A stretch of DNA of 38,728 bases from Pandoraea sp. (GTDB lineage: Bacteria; Pseudomonadota; Gammaproteobacteria; Burkholderiales; Burkholderiaceae): assembly GCA_031291335.1 (NCBI GenBank), contig JARLJF010000030.1, positions 1 to 38,728 on the forward strand, in the 5' to 3' direction. Position numbers and translations under genes: made by a program. This document shows, piece after piece, positions 25,034 through 33,004 of this stretch; position 1 is the stretch's first letter; every line of letters begins with the position of its first letter. A model generated the notes under the pieces. The model made no database searches. It saw nothing but the letters and a program-made list of their open reading frames with translations, and was not told where the DNA came from.

Positions 25034-25698
25034 GTGTAAGCCTGCGCGGATAGGCCGAGCACCTCAATCGAAATTTCTCAACGTCCACTGAAGCGCTACC
25101 GAGCGTCAGCGGGCACAGTATGCCAGCGCAAACGCAGCTTGCGGCGAAAACTAAGCGCAAACACTCCCCCGGACTTTCCCGGTATTTCAACGCATTCAAC
25201 GTGGATTGCGATGACAGACATCGCGTAGTGCGCCGCGTTGTCGCGCATTGAACGCATGCGCCCCCCGCGCGAAGCGCACAAAGCCCCCCACGTCCCGGAT
25301 ATTTCAAAATTGAACAATTCCGATGTCATGTTTTCCGCGTGCGACGTCGTTGGGGCGTCGTAGGCGCAGTCGTATATCAAAACGAATACCGAAACGAATA
25401 CGGGAACGAATACGACTGATGCTCACAGAGGACGCATTTTGCGTACACCCGTCACCCGCGCGTTCCCCTCATGTCAGCGCATTCCTACATTGATTCGGAC
25501 TACGTTATATGTGCCGCCGTCTGTCTGCACCGACGGTGTGCAATGCAACACGCATGCGAGCCCCGCGACGAGAGTGGCGTCCAGATCTCATTACAAAGTC
25601 TTACAAGATCAGGTGATCCAATTGCCGCAGATTGCGTCCAATTTAGGTCGATCCATGACGACGGGCGGGGCAAACACCGCTCTCACAAGGAGGTCATG
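25034..25698. other. Long intergenic region between TetR and the lipoprotein gene
   Basis: 665 bases without a convincing gene. It should hold the divergent promoters of the TetR gene and the envelope cluster. The one clear structure is the repeat array at 25367-25418. An in-frame extension of the lipoprotein from 25471 has no ribosome site and lacks coding character. Confidence 0.6.
25367..25418. repeat. Three AACGAATAC direct repeats inside a 9-bp inverted repeat
   Basis: AACGAATAC occurs at 25381-25389, 25393-25401 and 25405-25413 with an exact 12-bp period. The array is bracketed by CAGTCGTAT (25367-25375) and its inverted copy ATACGACTG (25410-25418). Such an iteron-like array points to cooperative regulator binding. 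No matching regulator is identified. Confidence 0.6.
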
Positions 25699-26136
25699 AT
25701 GAGAACAAACCCCAAGAACACCGCTTCGGCGACCGTCTCAAAGACGCGCATCGTCCAGGCGGCCGCCGCGACTGGCCTGGCTGCCGTGTTGTTGTCGCTC
25801 GCCGGATGTGCGTACGAGGCGCCGCCGCAACCGCGCTTGCCGTACCGCGGTAACGAATCGACGAATCCGGCATACCCGGCGTCCAGAACAGATTGCGGTC
25901 CGCCGCCTTACGCGGCCGGCACGCCATGCAGTCCGTACGCGGCACCGCCGTCCCCGGCACCGGGCACCGACGCCTATGGGCGTCCCTACCCGCCGACGGA
26001 CGGCTACGGCCGGCCGTACCCATCTGACGCGCAGGGCCGTCCGTATCCGCCGCCGCCACCTCCCCCGGCCTATCAGGAGACGTATCCTGCCAATGGGGCT
26101 GGCGCGCCGCTGCCGGGTTCCGAGACGGCACATTGA
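25699..26136 (+). CDS. Proline/tyrosine-rich lipoprotein
   Basis: A 145-residue protein with a type II signal peptide: basic start, hydrophobic AAAATGLAAVLLSLAGC and lipobox LAGC, so Cys37 would be lipidated. The mature part is disordered and Pro-rich, with repeated YGRPYPP units (DAYGRPYPPTDGYGRPYPS, then QGRPYPPPPP). Its function is unknown; such repeats may bind peptidoglycan or other envelope proteins. AAGGAGG (25687-25693) favours the ATG at 25699 (spacing 5) over 25696 (spacing 2). It is the first of three small envelope genes on this strand, separated by gaps of 114 and 173 bases. Confidence 0.8.
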   Translation: MRTNPKNTASATVSKTRIVQAAAATGLAAVLLSLAGCAYEAPPQPRLPYRGNESTNPAYPASRTDCGPPPYAAGTPCSPYAAPPSPAPGTDAYGRPYPPTDGYGRPYPSDAQGRPYPPPPPPPAYQETYPANGAGAPLPGSETAH

Positions 26137-26250
26137 TCGCACGTTGCCCCGATACGGGCAGCCATCGCCTTTATTGAATAGCAGGCTGAGCCTCGCGGCC
26201 CGGCCTGCGCATCCCCGGGGCCTAAAGCCCCCTTGAAGGAGCTATGCGCC

Positions 26251-26505
26251 ATGAAAACCAAACAACGATGGATCTCTCATCTCTCTCGCTCGGTCGGCCC
26301 CATTCTGGTGGGGGCCGCACTGGTCGGCACGTTGGCCGGTTGCGGCGGCATGACCCAGCGCGAGTCGCGTAACACGGCTGTCGGGGCCGGTGTCGGCGCC
26401 CTTGGCGGCGCACTCATCTCCGGCGGTGATCTCGGCACGACCGTAGGCGGCGCCGTCGTCGGTGGCGTGATCGGTAATGTAATTACCGATGACCGTCGCC
26501 GGTAA
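26251..26505 (+). CDS. Glycine-zipper lipoprotein (OsmB/SlyB-like)
   Basis: An 84-residue protein. The lipobox LAGC puts the lipid on Cys31. The rest is a glycine zipper of the 2TM type: AVGAGVGALGGALISGG, then GTTVGGAVVGGVIGNVI, ending in a basic DDRRR tail. These small outer-membrane lipoproteins respond to osmotic or envelope stress in enterobacteria; the exact role here is unknown. AAGGAG lies 9 bases before the ATG. Confidence 0.85.
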   Translation: MKTKQRWISHLSRSVGPILVGAALVGTLAGCGGMTQRESRNTAVGAGVGALGGALISGGDLGTTVGGAVVGGVIGNVITDDRRR

Positions 26506-26678
26506 TTGACCTGAATCGCTGTCGATCAACGCTGACCGCCGCGCGGGTTTCCGCAGATAGCGGTCGCGACTGATCTCGGGCGGCCTGTGCTTCGCGTTGG
26601 GCATGCGAATCCATGGAATCCATGCGAACACGCGACATGTGCCGTCGTCATTGCTCAAGGAATAAGGAGAAGCGCGAC

Positions 26679-27242
26679 ATGACACCCCAGGACTCACTCC
26701 GCCAACGCACGCTTCGAACGCTCACGACACGCCGCATCGGCCGCCGAGTGCTCACCGTCGTCACACTCTGTGCCAGCGCCGCCGCGCTGTCGCTGGTCGC
26801 CCTGCCCGGGCACGCGCAGAGCAACCCGATAAACGGCGTCGTGCCGAGCACACCGACAGCCCCGGCGCCGGCCGCCGGCCCGGACTTTGGCGATGCCGCC
26901 GACCAGAACGCCGCCCTCGGCCTGTATCTGCAACGCTCGTTCGATGCCATCGATACCAACCACGACGGCAAGATCGATCGCAACGAATGGGCAGCCTATC
27001 AACGCAGTCAGTTGCAGGCACGCCGCGCCACGTTCGAGCGCTATTTCAAGGCGGCCGACAAGGACGGCGACGGCTACCTGAGCCGCGACGAAGTCGCAGC
27101 CTCCGAGCCGTTCCTGTATCAACATTTCGACGAGATCGACGTGAATCACGACGGCAAGCTCTCGCCTGCCGAGATTCGCGCCTACTTCCGCCGCTACTAT
27201 CACGAGCGCGAGCAGGCCGACGCCACGACCACCAAGCCCTGA
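26679..27242 (+). CDS. Exported protein with three EF-hand calcium-binding loops
   Basis: A 187-residue protein. The N-terminal signal peptide (RRVLTVVTLCASAAALSLVA) is probably cleaved after GHA at residue 46. Three canonical 12-residue EF-hand loops follow: D92-E103 (DTNHDGKIDRNE), D127-E138 (DKDGDGYLSRDE) and D154-E165 (DVNHDGKLSPAE). All have Asp at position 1 and Glu at position 12, so each should bind calcium. The protein is likely periplasmic. AAGGAGA lies 8 bases before the ATG. It follows two small lipoprotein genes, suggesting an envelope role that senses or buffers calcium. A bidirectional terminator follows. Confidence 0.9.
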   Translation: MTPQDSLRQRTLRTLTTRRIGRRVLTVVTLCASAAALSLVALPGHAQSNPINGVVPSTPTAPAPAAGPDFGDAADQNAALGLYLQRSFDAIDTNHDGKIDRNEWAAYQRSQLQARRATFERYFKAADKDGDGYLSRDEVAASEPFLYQHFDEIDVNHDGKLSPAEIRAYFRRYYHEREQADATTTKP

Positions 27243-27261
27243 GTCGTCGATCCGGCCGCAC

Positions 27262-27300
27262 AAAAAAATACGCCACGGCATGCCGTGGCGTATTCGTTTT
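27262..27300. terminator. Bidirectional terminator (28-bp perfect palindrome)
   Basis: A perfect palindrome at 27267-27294 (arms AATACGCCACGGCA) has an A7 run on the left and TTTT on the right. It ends the EF-hand gene on the plus strand and the DUF3100 gene on the minus strand. Confidence 0.9.
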
Positions 27301-27346
27301 CCCTGCCGGTGCGCGGCCTGTCACCGCCGCGCACATCAGGCACGCT

Positions 27347-28714
27347 TTACACGTGGAAGAACTCGGCGATGATCGCAGCACCGAGGAACGTGCCGGCGTT
27401 CGCGAGGAACGACACGACCACGATGCGCCAGCCGAGGCGGCGGAAAGCGGGCACGTCCTTGGCGACCGACAGACCAGCGTAGGTCAGCATCGGCGTAACC
27501 AGCGCGAGGAAGTTGATCTTGCCCGTGAACTGCTCGACGACCGGTGCGAACGGGAAGGCCGGCGACGTCAGGAACATGGCGATCAGCGACACCCAGCACA
27601 CGGCCGGCACCTTGCGACGCGTGACGAAATACAGCGCTTCGCCAACGATCACGGCACCGATGATGATCAGCATGCCCGGAATGCCGTCGAGGAACGGCGT
27701 CTTGAAGGCCATGCTGTTACCGATGAGCGCGAGCGTGCCCGAGAACACCCATGCGAACAGACGCGCGCCGAAGTTCATCTCGACGGTGTGCGCCTTGCTG
27801 GCTTCCTTCAGTTCCTTGGCGGCGTCGGCATCGGCCACGGCTGCGGCTTCAGCGTTGGCACGGCCGCGCTTGCTCATGCGGCCCAGCACCGGTTCCATCA
27901 CGCGATAGCCCCAGACGGCGAGCGGCAGCGAGATGAACAGCGTGAAGTACGTGCCGATGGTCGTCGTGATCAGGTTCGATGCAGCGGCGAACGTGGCGAC
28001 TTCCTTGGCGACTTCCGGCGTTTGCTGCGCAGCGATGGCGCCAGCCGCAGCGGCCATCATCGAGCCCGAGCCCACACCGGCGCCCATGGCGAGCGAATGC
28101 GGGTGGAACAGGTTCAGGCTGGCGATGAAACCGGCGAACAGCGAGATGAACACGGCACCGAAGATCGTGCCCGTCAGGTACTCGGCCAGCACGCCACGGC
28201 CTTCCGGCGAGTCGAAGCCGTACTTTTCACCGATGATGGCGAGGCTCGGCTCACGGCCGACCGAGAAGGTCGCACCGATGGCTTCGCGCTTGATGCCAAG
28301 CATCAGGGCGACCGGCAAACCCAGGATGATCGTGCCCACGAAGTGACCGAATTCCTGGAACACGAGCGCCCAGCCAGCGGCGACGAGCTTGGGCAGCGAA
28401 CCACCCACGAGCAGGCCCAGCTTTGCCACGAACAGCAGCAGCGCCGGTTGCAGAATGGCTGCCGCGCGGTGCTGCATCGGCAGGTCGATCTGCGCGAAGC
28501 GCGGCAGACGCGCCTGCGACAGGCCCAACGCCGCGCCGAGCAGCAACGCCCAGACCATCGGCAACAACACGATCTTGCCGTGACCGGCATTGATGCTGAT
28601 CGCCCCGATCAGCTCCGCGATCACGAGAATCGCGATTGCCCAAACATACAGGCGCACGCCATCACTGAAGGCGCCCCCTTGCGGCTTGGCCGCGTTTTGT
28701 TCCATGACTGCCAT
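27347..28714 (-). CDS. DUF3100 family membrane protein (putative transporter)
   Basis: A 455-residue polytopic membrane protein with about ten hydrophobic segments, for example WAIAILVIAELIGAISINA and VWALLLGAALGLSQARL. Marks of the family are FQEFGHFVGTIILGLPVAL, the GREPSLAIIGEKYGFDSPEG stretch and GAGVGSGSMMAAAAGAIAA. A cytoplasmic Ala/Lys/Glu-rich linker (AEAAAVADADAAKELKEASK) splits the protein into two halves, as in a duplicated transporter. The substrate is unknown. The start at 28714 has GGAGA about 6 bases upstream; the frame extends further but without support. It is preceded by a long, foldable leader. Confidence 0.85.
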   Translation of the reverse strand: MAVMEQNAAKPQGGAFSDGVRLYVWAIAILVIAELIGAISINAGHGKIVLLPMVWALLLGAALGLSQARLPRFAQIDLPMQHRAAAILQPALLLFVAKLGLLVGGSLPKLVAAGWALVFQEFGHFVGTIILGLPVALMLGIKREAIGATFSVGREPSLAIIGEKYGFDSPEGRGVLAEYLTGTIFGAVFISLFAGFIASLNLFHPHSLAMGAGVGSGSMMAAAAGAIAAQQTPEVAKEVATFAAASNLITTTIGTYFTLFISLPLAVWGYRVMEPVLGRMSKRGRANAEAAAVADADAAKELKEASKAHTVEMNFGARLFAWVFSGTLALIGNSMAFKTPFLDGIPGMLIIIGAVIVGEALYFVTRRKVPAVCWVSLIAMFLTSPAFPFAPVVEQFTGKINFLALVTPMLTYAGLSVAKDVPAFRRLGWRIVVVSFLANAGTFLGAAIIAEFFHV

Positions 28715-28944
28715 CTGGGTCTCCACTGCACTTGCTATTGAACCGGTCCGGTGCCTCCCGGGTAACCCGGAGGTGGCGCGAACATTTCGGTGGTTAAGGA
28801 AATTCGGCGCGTTGTCCTGTGGGTCTCGCCTGGTGGCAAAACCTTCGGACACTTCCCCTCATGACGCCTGAACGAGCGCCATATTGACACGCCTCGGTGA
28901 CAGCAACAGCGTTCCGCGCCGAACCACCCGAGGGCGGCATTATA
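28715..28944 (-). promoter_or_regulatory. Long structured leader and -10 box of the DUF3100 gene
   Basis: A consensus -10, TATAAT on the minus strand (28939-28944), lies about 225 bases before the start codon. The transcript between could fold into a hairpin at 28776-28810 (arms GCGCGAA and TTCGGCGC plus inner pairs) and a GC-rich hairpin at 28754-28773 (CCTCCCGGG with CCCGGAGG) 40 bases before the start. This arrangement resembles a cis-regulatory leader. I do not recognise it as any known riboswitch class. No good -35 is seen. Confidence 0.45.
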
Positions 28945-28994
28945 CGCGGTCAAAATTGCCGTTCCGCCCCCGGGTCTCGCAGGCTGGAACGGCC

Positions 28995-29033
28995 GCATGC
29001 CGGACGGGGTCTCACGACCTTCGTCCGGCATGC
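28995..29033 (-). terminator. Hairpin after the aldehyde dehydrogenase operon
   Basis: GCATGCCGGACG (28995-29006) and CGTCCGGCATGC (29022-29033) form a perfect 12-bp stem with a 15-base loop, about 90 bases past the aldehyde dehydrogenase stop. There is no clear T-run, so termination may be weak or factor-dependent. The rest of 29034-29121 shows nothing. Confidence 0.55.
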
Positions 29034-29121
29034 ACTTCACACCTTTACGACACGTTCCCGGCAGCAGAACGCGTAATGGCAGCGCATTCGCGCAGATTGC
29101 CTGACTCGGCCTGCACCGAGA

Positions 29122-30636
29122 TCAGACGTAGCCGAACGGCGTGGCCGGATTCGCCGCAGTCTCGACCCACACGCTCTTCGTCTGCGTGTACTCGTAGAGC
29201 GCTTCCACACCGCTGGAGCGACCGTAACCGCTGTGGTTGTAGCCCCCGAACGGCGACGCCACGTTGATCGTCTTGTAGCTGTTGATCCAGAACGTACCGG
29301 CGTTGACCTGCGCAGCCACGCGATGGGCGCGCGCGACGTCCTGCGTCCACACCGCACCCGCCAGACCGAACTCGCTGTCGTTGGCAATCGCCAGCGCTTC
29401 TTCTTCCGTGTCGAACGGAATCGCCACAACGACCGGGCCAAAGATTTCGGTACGCGCCACGCCCATGGTGTTGTTCGCGTCGGCCAGCACGGTCGGACGC
29501 ACGAAGAAGCCGCCGTTACTGCGTTGCTGTGAACCGGCCGCCAGACGCGCGCCGCCTTCGACGCCCGCGTCGATCATGTTCATCACGTGCTGATACTGGG
29601 TGCGGTTGCAGATCGGGCCGACTTCGGTTGTGTCGTCCAGCGGCTCGCCCACCCGGATTTTCTCCGCGCCGCGTGCCAGCATCTCGATCATCTGGTCGTA
29701 CACGCCGCGCTGCACCAGCAGACGCGAGCCCGCCACGCAGCTTTGGCCTGCGCTCGAGAAGATCGCGGCCTGAGCGCCAAGGCAGGCACGCTTCAGGTCG
29801 GCATCGTCGAACACGATGTTGGCTGACTTACCGCCCAGCTCCAGCACGCTCGGCAGCAGACGCTGCGCGGCGGCCGTGGCGATCTTGCTACCTGTGGCCG
29901 GCGAGCCGACGAACACGACCTTCTTGATGACCGGGTGCGAGATCGCAGCCTGACCGGTGGTATGACCGAAGCCGGCGAGCACGTTGATGAGGCCACGCGG
30001 CACGCCCGCCTGTTCGGCCAATGCGGCCACCACGAGCGAGCTGGCCGGCGTGAGTTCCGACGGCTTGAGCAGCACACCGTTGCCCATGGCGATGGCCGGC
30101 GCGAGTTGCCAGCCACAGGTGAAGACCGGGGCGTTCCACGGCGTGATCTGCAACACCACGCCCATCGCTTCACGACGCGTGTAATTCAGGTGCGTGCTCG
30201 GCACCGGGATCACGTCGCCGAAGAACTTGTCGGTCCAGCCGGCGTAGTACTCGAACATCTCCGCCACCTTGCCGACTTCGCCACGGCAGTCGCGGATCGG
30301 CTTGCCGGCGCCGATCGATTCGAGTTGCGCGAGCGCCTCGGCGTTTTCGCGGATCTTGCTGCCGACGGCCTGCATTACGCGGCCACGTGCGGCGTGGGTC
30401 AGCGCCCACCAGGTTTTCTGCGCGGCCTGGGCGGCGTCAGCGGCTTGTGCCACAACGGCAGCCCCTGCGTCGCGGTAGGTCAGCACCGTCTGGCCGGTGG
30501 CCGGATTCACGATGTCGATGCTCGCCTCACCCGAGCCTTCGACCAGTTCACCGTTCACGAACGAGCCGATGGTGGTGGCGTTGGGGAAGAACTTTGCGAA
30601 TGCGCCGAGCAAGGCGGCGGCTTGTTGGTCTGCCAT
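29122..30636 (-). CDS. NAD(P)-dependent aldehyde dehydrogenase
   Basis: A 504-residue enzyme of the aldehyde dehydrogenase superfamily. It has the oxyanion Asn in ITPWNAPVF, the general-base Glu in VLELGGKSANIVF and the catalytic Cys in FSSAGQSCVAGSRLLV. The C-terminal substrate-loop motif is ASPFGGYNHSGYGRSSG. It is closest in wording to broad betaine/hydroxybenzaldehyde-type enzymes; the substrate is not clear. The start at 30636 has GGAG about 8 bases upstream. It is the third gene of a minus-strand operon with a 3-hydroxyisobutyrate-dehydrogenase-type enzyme and a glyoxalase-fold protein. Confidence 0.93.
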   Translation of the reverse strand: MADQQAAALLGAFAKFFPNATTIGSFVNGELVEGSGEASIDIVNPATGQTVLTYRDAGAAVVAQAADAAQAAQKTWWALTHAARGRVMQAVGSKIRENAEALAQLESIGAGKPIRDCRGEVGKVAEMFEYYAGWTDKFFGDVIPVPSTHLNYTRREAMGVVLQITPWNAPVFTCGWQLAPAIAMGNGVLLKPSELTPASSLVVAALAEQAGVPRGLINVLAGFGHTTGQAAISHPVIKKVVFVGSPATGSKIATAAAQRLLPSVLELGGKSANIVFDDADLKRACLGAQAAIFSSAGQSCVAGSRLLVQRGVYDQMIEMLARGAEKIRVGEPLDDTTEVGPICNRTQYQHVMNMIDAGVEGGARLAAGSQQRSNGGFFVRPTVLADANNTMGVARTEIFGPVVVAIPFDTEEEALAIANDSEFGLAGAVWTQDVARAHRVAAQVNAGTFWINSYKTINVASPFGGYNHSGYGRSSGVEALYEYTQTKSVWVETAANPATPFGYV

Positions 30637-30765
30637 GAGAAAACTCCGTGCGATGCGCCGACGTGGGCGCACCGGGTCGTCAAACTAAAAATATCGAAGG
30701 CGAAATGCTGGGAGCCAGCGGGCTGTCGAGGGCCCGTCGTCGCCCCATCGAGAACGCTTGCGGGC

Positions 30766-31647
30766 TTACGCGCGGCCCGGCTCGATGAACTGCACGATGC
30801 GATTGAAGTCCTCGTCATCGCCTACCGTTGCGGCGCTCGCTGCCCACAGACGGCCGACTTCCGCCGACAGGGGTCCCGTGGCAAGCGTGCCCGTCTGCTC
30901 TGCGAGCGCGATCGCCAGACGCACGTCCTTGCGCATGAGCTTCATCGTGAAGCCCGAGTCAAACGCGTCGTTGAGAATCCACGTCGGGTAGTTGGTCTGC
31001 GTCACACCGCTGCGACCCGAGCCGGCGTTCAAGCCCTCGAGCACCTGCTCCGGCGCCACGCCGGCAGCCTTCGCCAGGCGCATCGCTTCGCCGGCCACGA
31101 CCAGATGCGCCGCGCACATCAGGTTGTTGATGAGCTTGGTCACGTGACCTGCGCCCACGTCGCCGATATGCACGCGCTTGGCCGACATCGCGGCAAGCAC
31201 CGGCTCGACACGTGCGATGTCGTCCGCCGAGCCGCCCAGCACCATCGTGAGCGCGCCGTTCAGTGCGCCCTTCGGGCCGCCCGAGACCGGTGCGTCGACC
31301 AGAGCAATGCCTTTCTCGCGCAGCGTGGTTGCCAGGGCGCGCGTGCTTTCCGGATCGGCCGTCGACGTGTCGATGACGATCAGCCCTTCGCGACCGTTCG
31401 CCGCAATGCCATCGGCGCCGTTCACGACAGCCTCGACAACTTGCGACGTCGGCAGCGAGAGCACCAACGCGTCGGCTTCGCGGGCGAGTTCGGCGACCGA
31501 AGCCCGCAGGCCGATGCCCGCGTCGGCCAAGGCGCTACCGGCGGCCGGCGACGGATCGAAACCAAGCACCGTGAAACCGCCGCGCTGCAACGACAGCGCC
31601 ATGCCGCGTCCCATATTGCCCAGTCCGACCACTCCGATGATTTTCAT
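30766..31647 (-). CDS. 3-Hydroxyisobutyrate-dehydrogenase-family oxidoreductase
   Basis: A 293-residue beta-hydroxyacid dehydrogenase. It has the dinucleotide motif GVVGLGNMGRGMA, the substrate motif VDAPVSGGPKGA (117-128) and the catalytic Lys171 in GAGHVTKLINN. The residue after the second beta strand is Asp (GFDPSP), which usually favours NAD over NADP. Members oxidise 3-hydroxyisobutyrate, L-threonate, tartronate semialdehyde and related acids. The exact substrate is open. A gap of 129 bases separates it from the aldehyde dehydrogenase gene. Confidence 0.92.
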   Translation of the reverse strand: MKIIGVVGLGNMGRGMALSLQRGGFTVLGFDPSPAAGSALADAGIGLRASVAELAREADALVLSLPTSQVVEAVVNGADGIAANGREGLIVIDTSTADPESTRALATTLREKGIALVDAPVSGGPKGALNGALTMVLGGSADDIARVEPVLAAMSAKRVHIGDVGAGHVTKLINNLMCAAHLVVAGEAMRLAKAAGVAPEQVLEGLNAGSGRSGVTQTNYPTWILNDAFDSGFTMKLMRKDVRLAIALAEQTGTLATGPLSAEVGRLWAASAATVGDDEDFNRIVQFIEPGRA

Positions 31648-31761
31648 GTTGACTCCAGATTGACTGCGAGGATGACACCGCCCGCACGGGCGACGCCGCG
31701 TTGCTCCGTCGGCCGGGTCATCCGGCCGCCGCTTGGAAATACTGGGGAACTACCAGGGATA

Positions 31762-32667
31762 TCAGTGCGGGTGGTTGACGAACTCCAGCACGACGTTGCC
31801 CGCAAACTCGGGCTCCACCACCAACCCATGCTCGTTGTAGCCATACGGCACGCCGTGTTCTCGCCACAACGCCTCGACGTGGGCCAGATCCGGGGTGAGC
31901 AGTGTGATTGCCACGGCATGCGTGCGCGTGGCCTGCGCCATCGGCAAACCGACCGCGGCGTAACGGGCTTCGGCGCGCTGCGGCGAGAGCGCTCGCAAGT
32001 GCCCGCAGCCCGTGTCGGCCACGGCCCCGCCGTCATACAAGTCGACGTGACGGGCCCCGTACATCTGTTGCCAGCGCGTGGCGAGCGCACGCAGGGAGAC
32101 AGGGTCCGGCGTCACGTAAGTCACGCCGATAATGCCGGTCACGCCGTTCGCGTGCGTCTGCCACTCGGGCACCCAGATCAGTTCGGGGCGGTGCTGCTGG
32201 CAGATGAAGTTCGACGCATCGCCCAACGACGCGTCGATGAACAGGCCCAGCGATACCACGGCCTCGTCGGGCGAGCCGTCCGGCTTGCGCATTGCCCGGC
32301 GGAAATCGAGGATGCCCTGCGTCTGAAGCCCGGCCTGCGCGAGGCGCGAATGGTCAGCGTGAGCGTCCTTGCTGTGAAGTGCCACGAGCGACACGCCCTC
32401 TTCTCGCGCCAGGAAACTGCCGAGAAAGCGTCCGAAACAGAAGTCGCCGAGCGCGTTCGTGCCGAACTTGCTGGCGTTATCCACGCCGATCAATTCGATG
32501 AAGTTCTCGCCGAACATCATGAGCGACGTGACGGTGCCCCACGGGTGATATGACACCGGCGACGGGGAGAAGCCCATGCGCTCGTAGTGGGCCAGCCGCC
32601 GCGGGTGGTCGTGCACGGTGACCAGCGGATGATCGATGCCGAATCGCGTGTTGCGCGGAGGAATCAT
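31762..32667 (-). CDS. VOC/glyoxalase-fold protein (Glyoxalase_3-like)
   Basis: A 301-residue protein. The N-terminal half begins IDHPLVTVHDHPRRLAHYERMGFSPSP in the style of vicinal-oxygen-chelate proteins (first metal His in GIDHP), with FGENFIELIGVD as the matching acidic strand. The second half repeats the fold (GVTYVTPDPVSLRALATRW, LEFVNHPH). These enzymes are lyases, isomerases or dioxygenases on small acids or aldehydes. The substrate is unknown. The start at 32667 has CGGAG 7 bases upstream; the longer frame upstream encodes a Ser/Pro/Lys low-complexity stretch and is rejected. Confidence 0.85.
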   Translation of the reverse strand: MIPPRNTRFGIDHPLVTVHDHPRRLAHYERMGFSPSPVSYHPWGTVTSLMMFGENFIELIGVDNASKFGTNALGDFCFGRFLGSFLAREEGVSLVALHSKDAHADHSRLAQAGLQTQGILDFRRAMRKPDGSPDEAVVSLGLFIDASLGDASNFICQQHRPELIWVPEWQTHANGVTGIIGVTYVTPDPVSLRALATRWQQMYGARHVDLYDGGAVADTGCGHLRALSPQRAEARYAAVGLPMAQATRTHAVAITLLTPDLAHVEALWREHGVPYGYNEHGLVVEPEFAGNVVLEFVNHPH

Positions 32668-33004
32668 CTGGTGTCTCCGATAGGGCTTGGAGGGCTTCAA
32701 GGGCTGGGAAGGCTCGGAGGATTCGGAGGGCTCGGCGGAATCGTTGCCGATCCGGACCGCCCGAGGGGCGCTCGTGGCGTTGTTCCTCGCCGTCCCTCTG
32801 TGCTTCTGCCCCTTGCCCCCTCGCCGATTGACGCGGCCACTGGCCCTGAAATTGGCGCGGAATCGGACCGCCTCTACCAGGCCTCGCCTGGGTTCGTTGC
32901 CTGGCAAAGGGGCCGATCCGCATGTTTCGCAGTGTGAATTGAAAAAAAACGACGCTCAATGACAACGCTTGAAGATTTTTGTTCTAATTATTAGTCTTTA
33001 GGGT
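32668..33004. promoter_or_regulatory. Divergent control region with a LysR-type palindrome
   Basis: No gene in 337 bases. CTAAT-T-ATTAG (32984-32994) is a perfect 11-bp palindrome just before the LysR start, a likely autoregulatory site inside an AT-rich promoter. Near the VOC gene lies a GGCTYGGAGG-like imprecise repeat (about 32688-32735). The divergent layout suggests that the LysR protein controls the VOC-oxidoreductase-dehydrogenase operon. Confidence 0.55.

Noticed and set aside
28794..28862. A 22-codon upstream frame in the DUF3100 leader, suggesting an attenuator peptide
   Set aside because: Only a weak ribosome site and no run of one amino acid; such short frames are expected by chance.
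28715..28944. Assignment of the leader to glycine, TPP, cobalamin, ZTP or guanidine riboswitches
   Set aside because: The conserved cores of these classes were looked for by eye and not found.
29935..32553. An 872-codon open frame on the plus strand covering three minus-strand genes
   Set aside because: The product is His/Arg/Gln/Ala-rich without domain character, while all three minus-strand genes have intact motifs.
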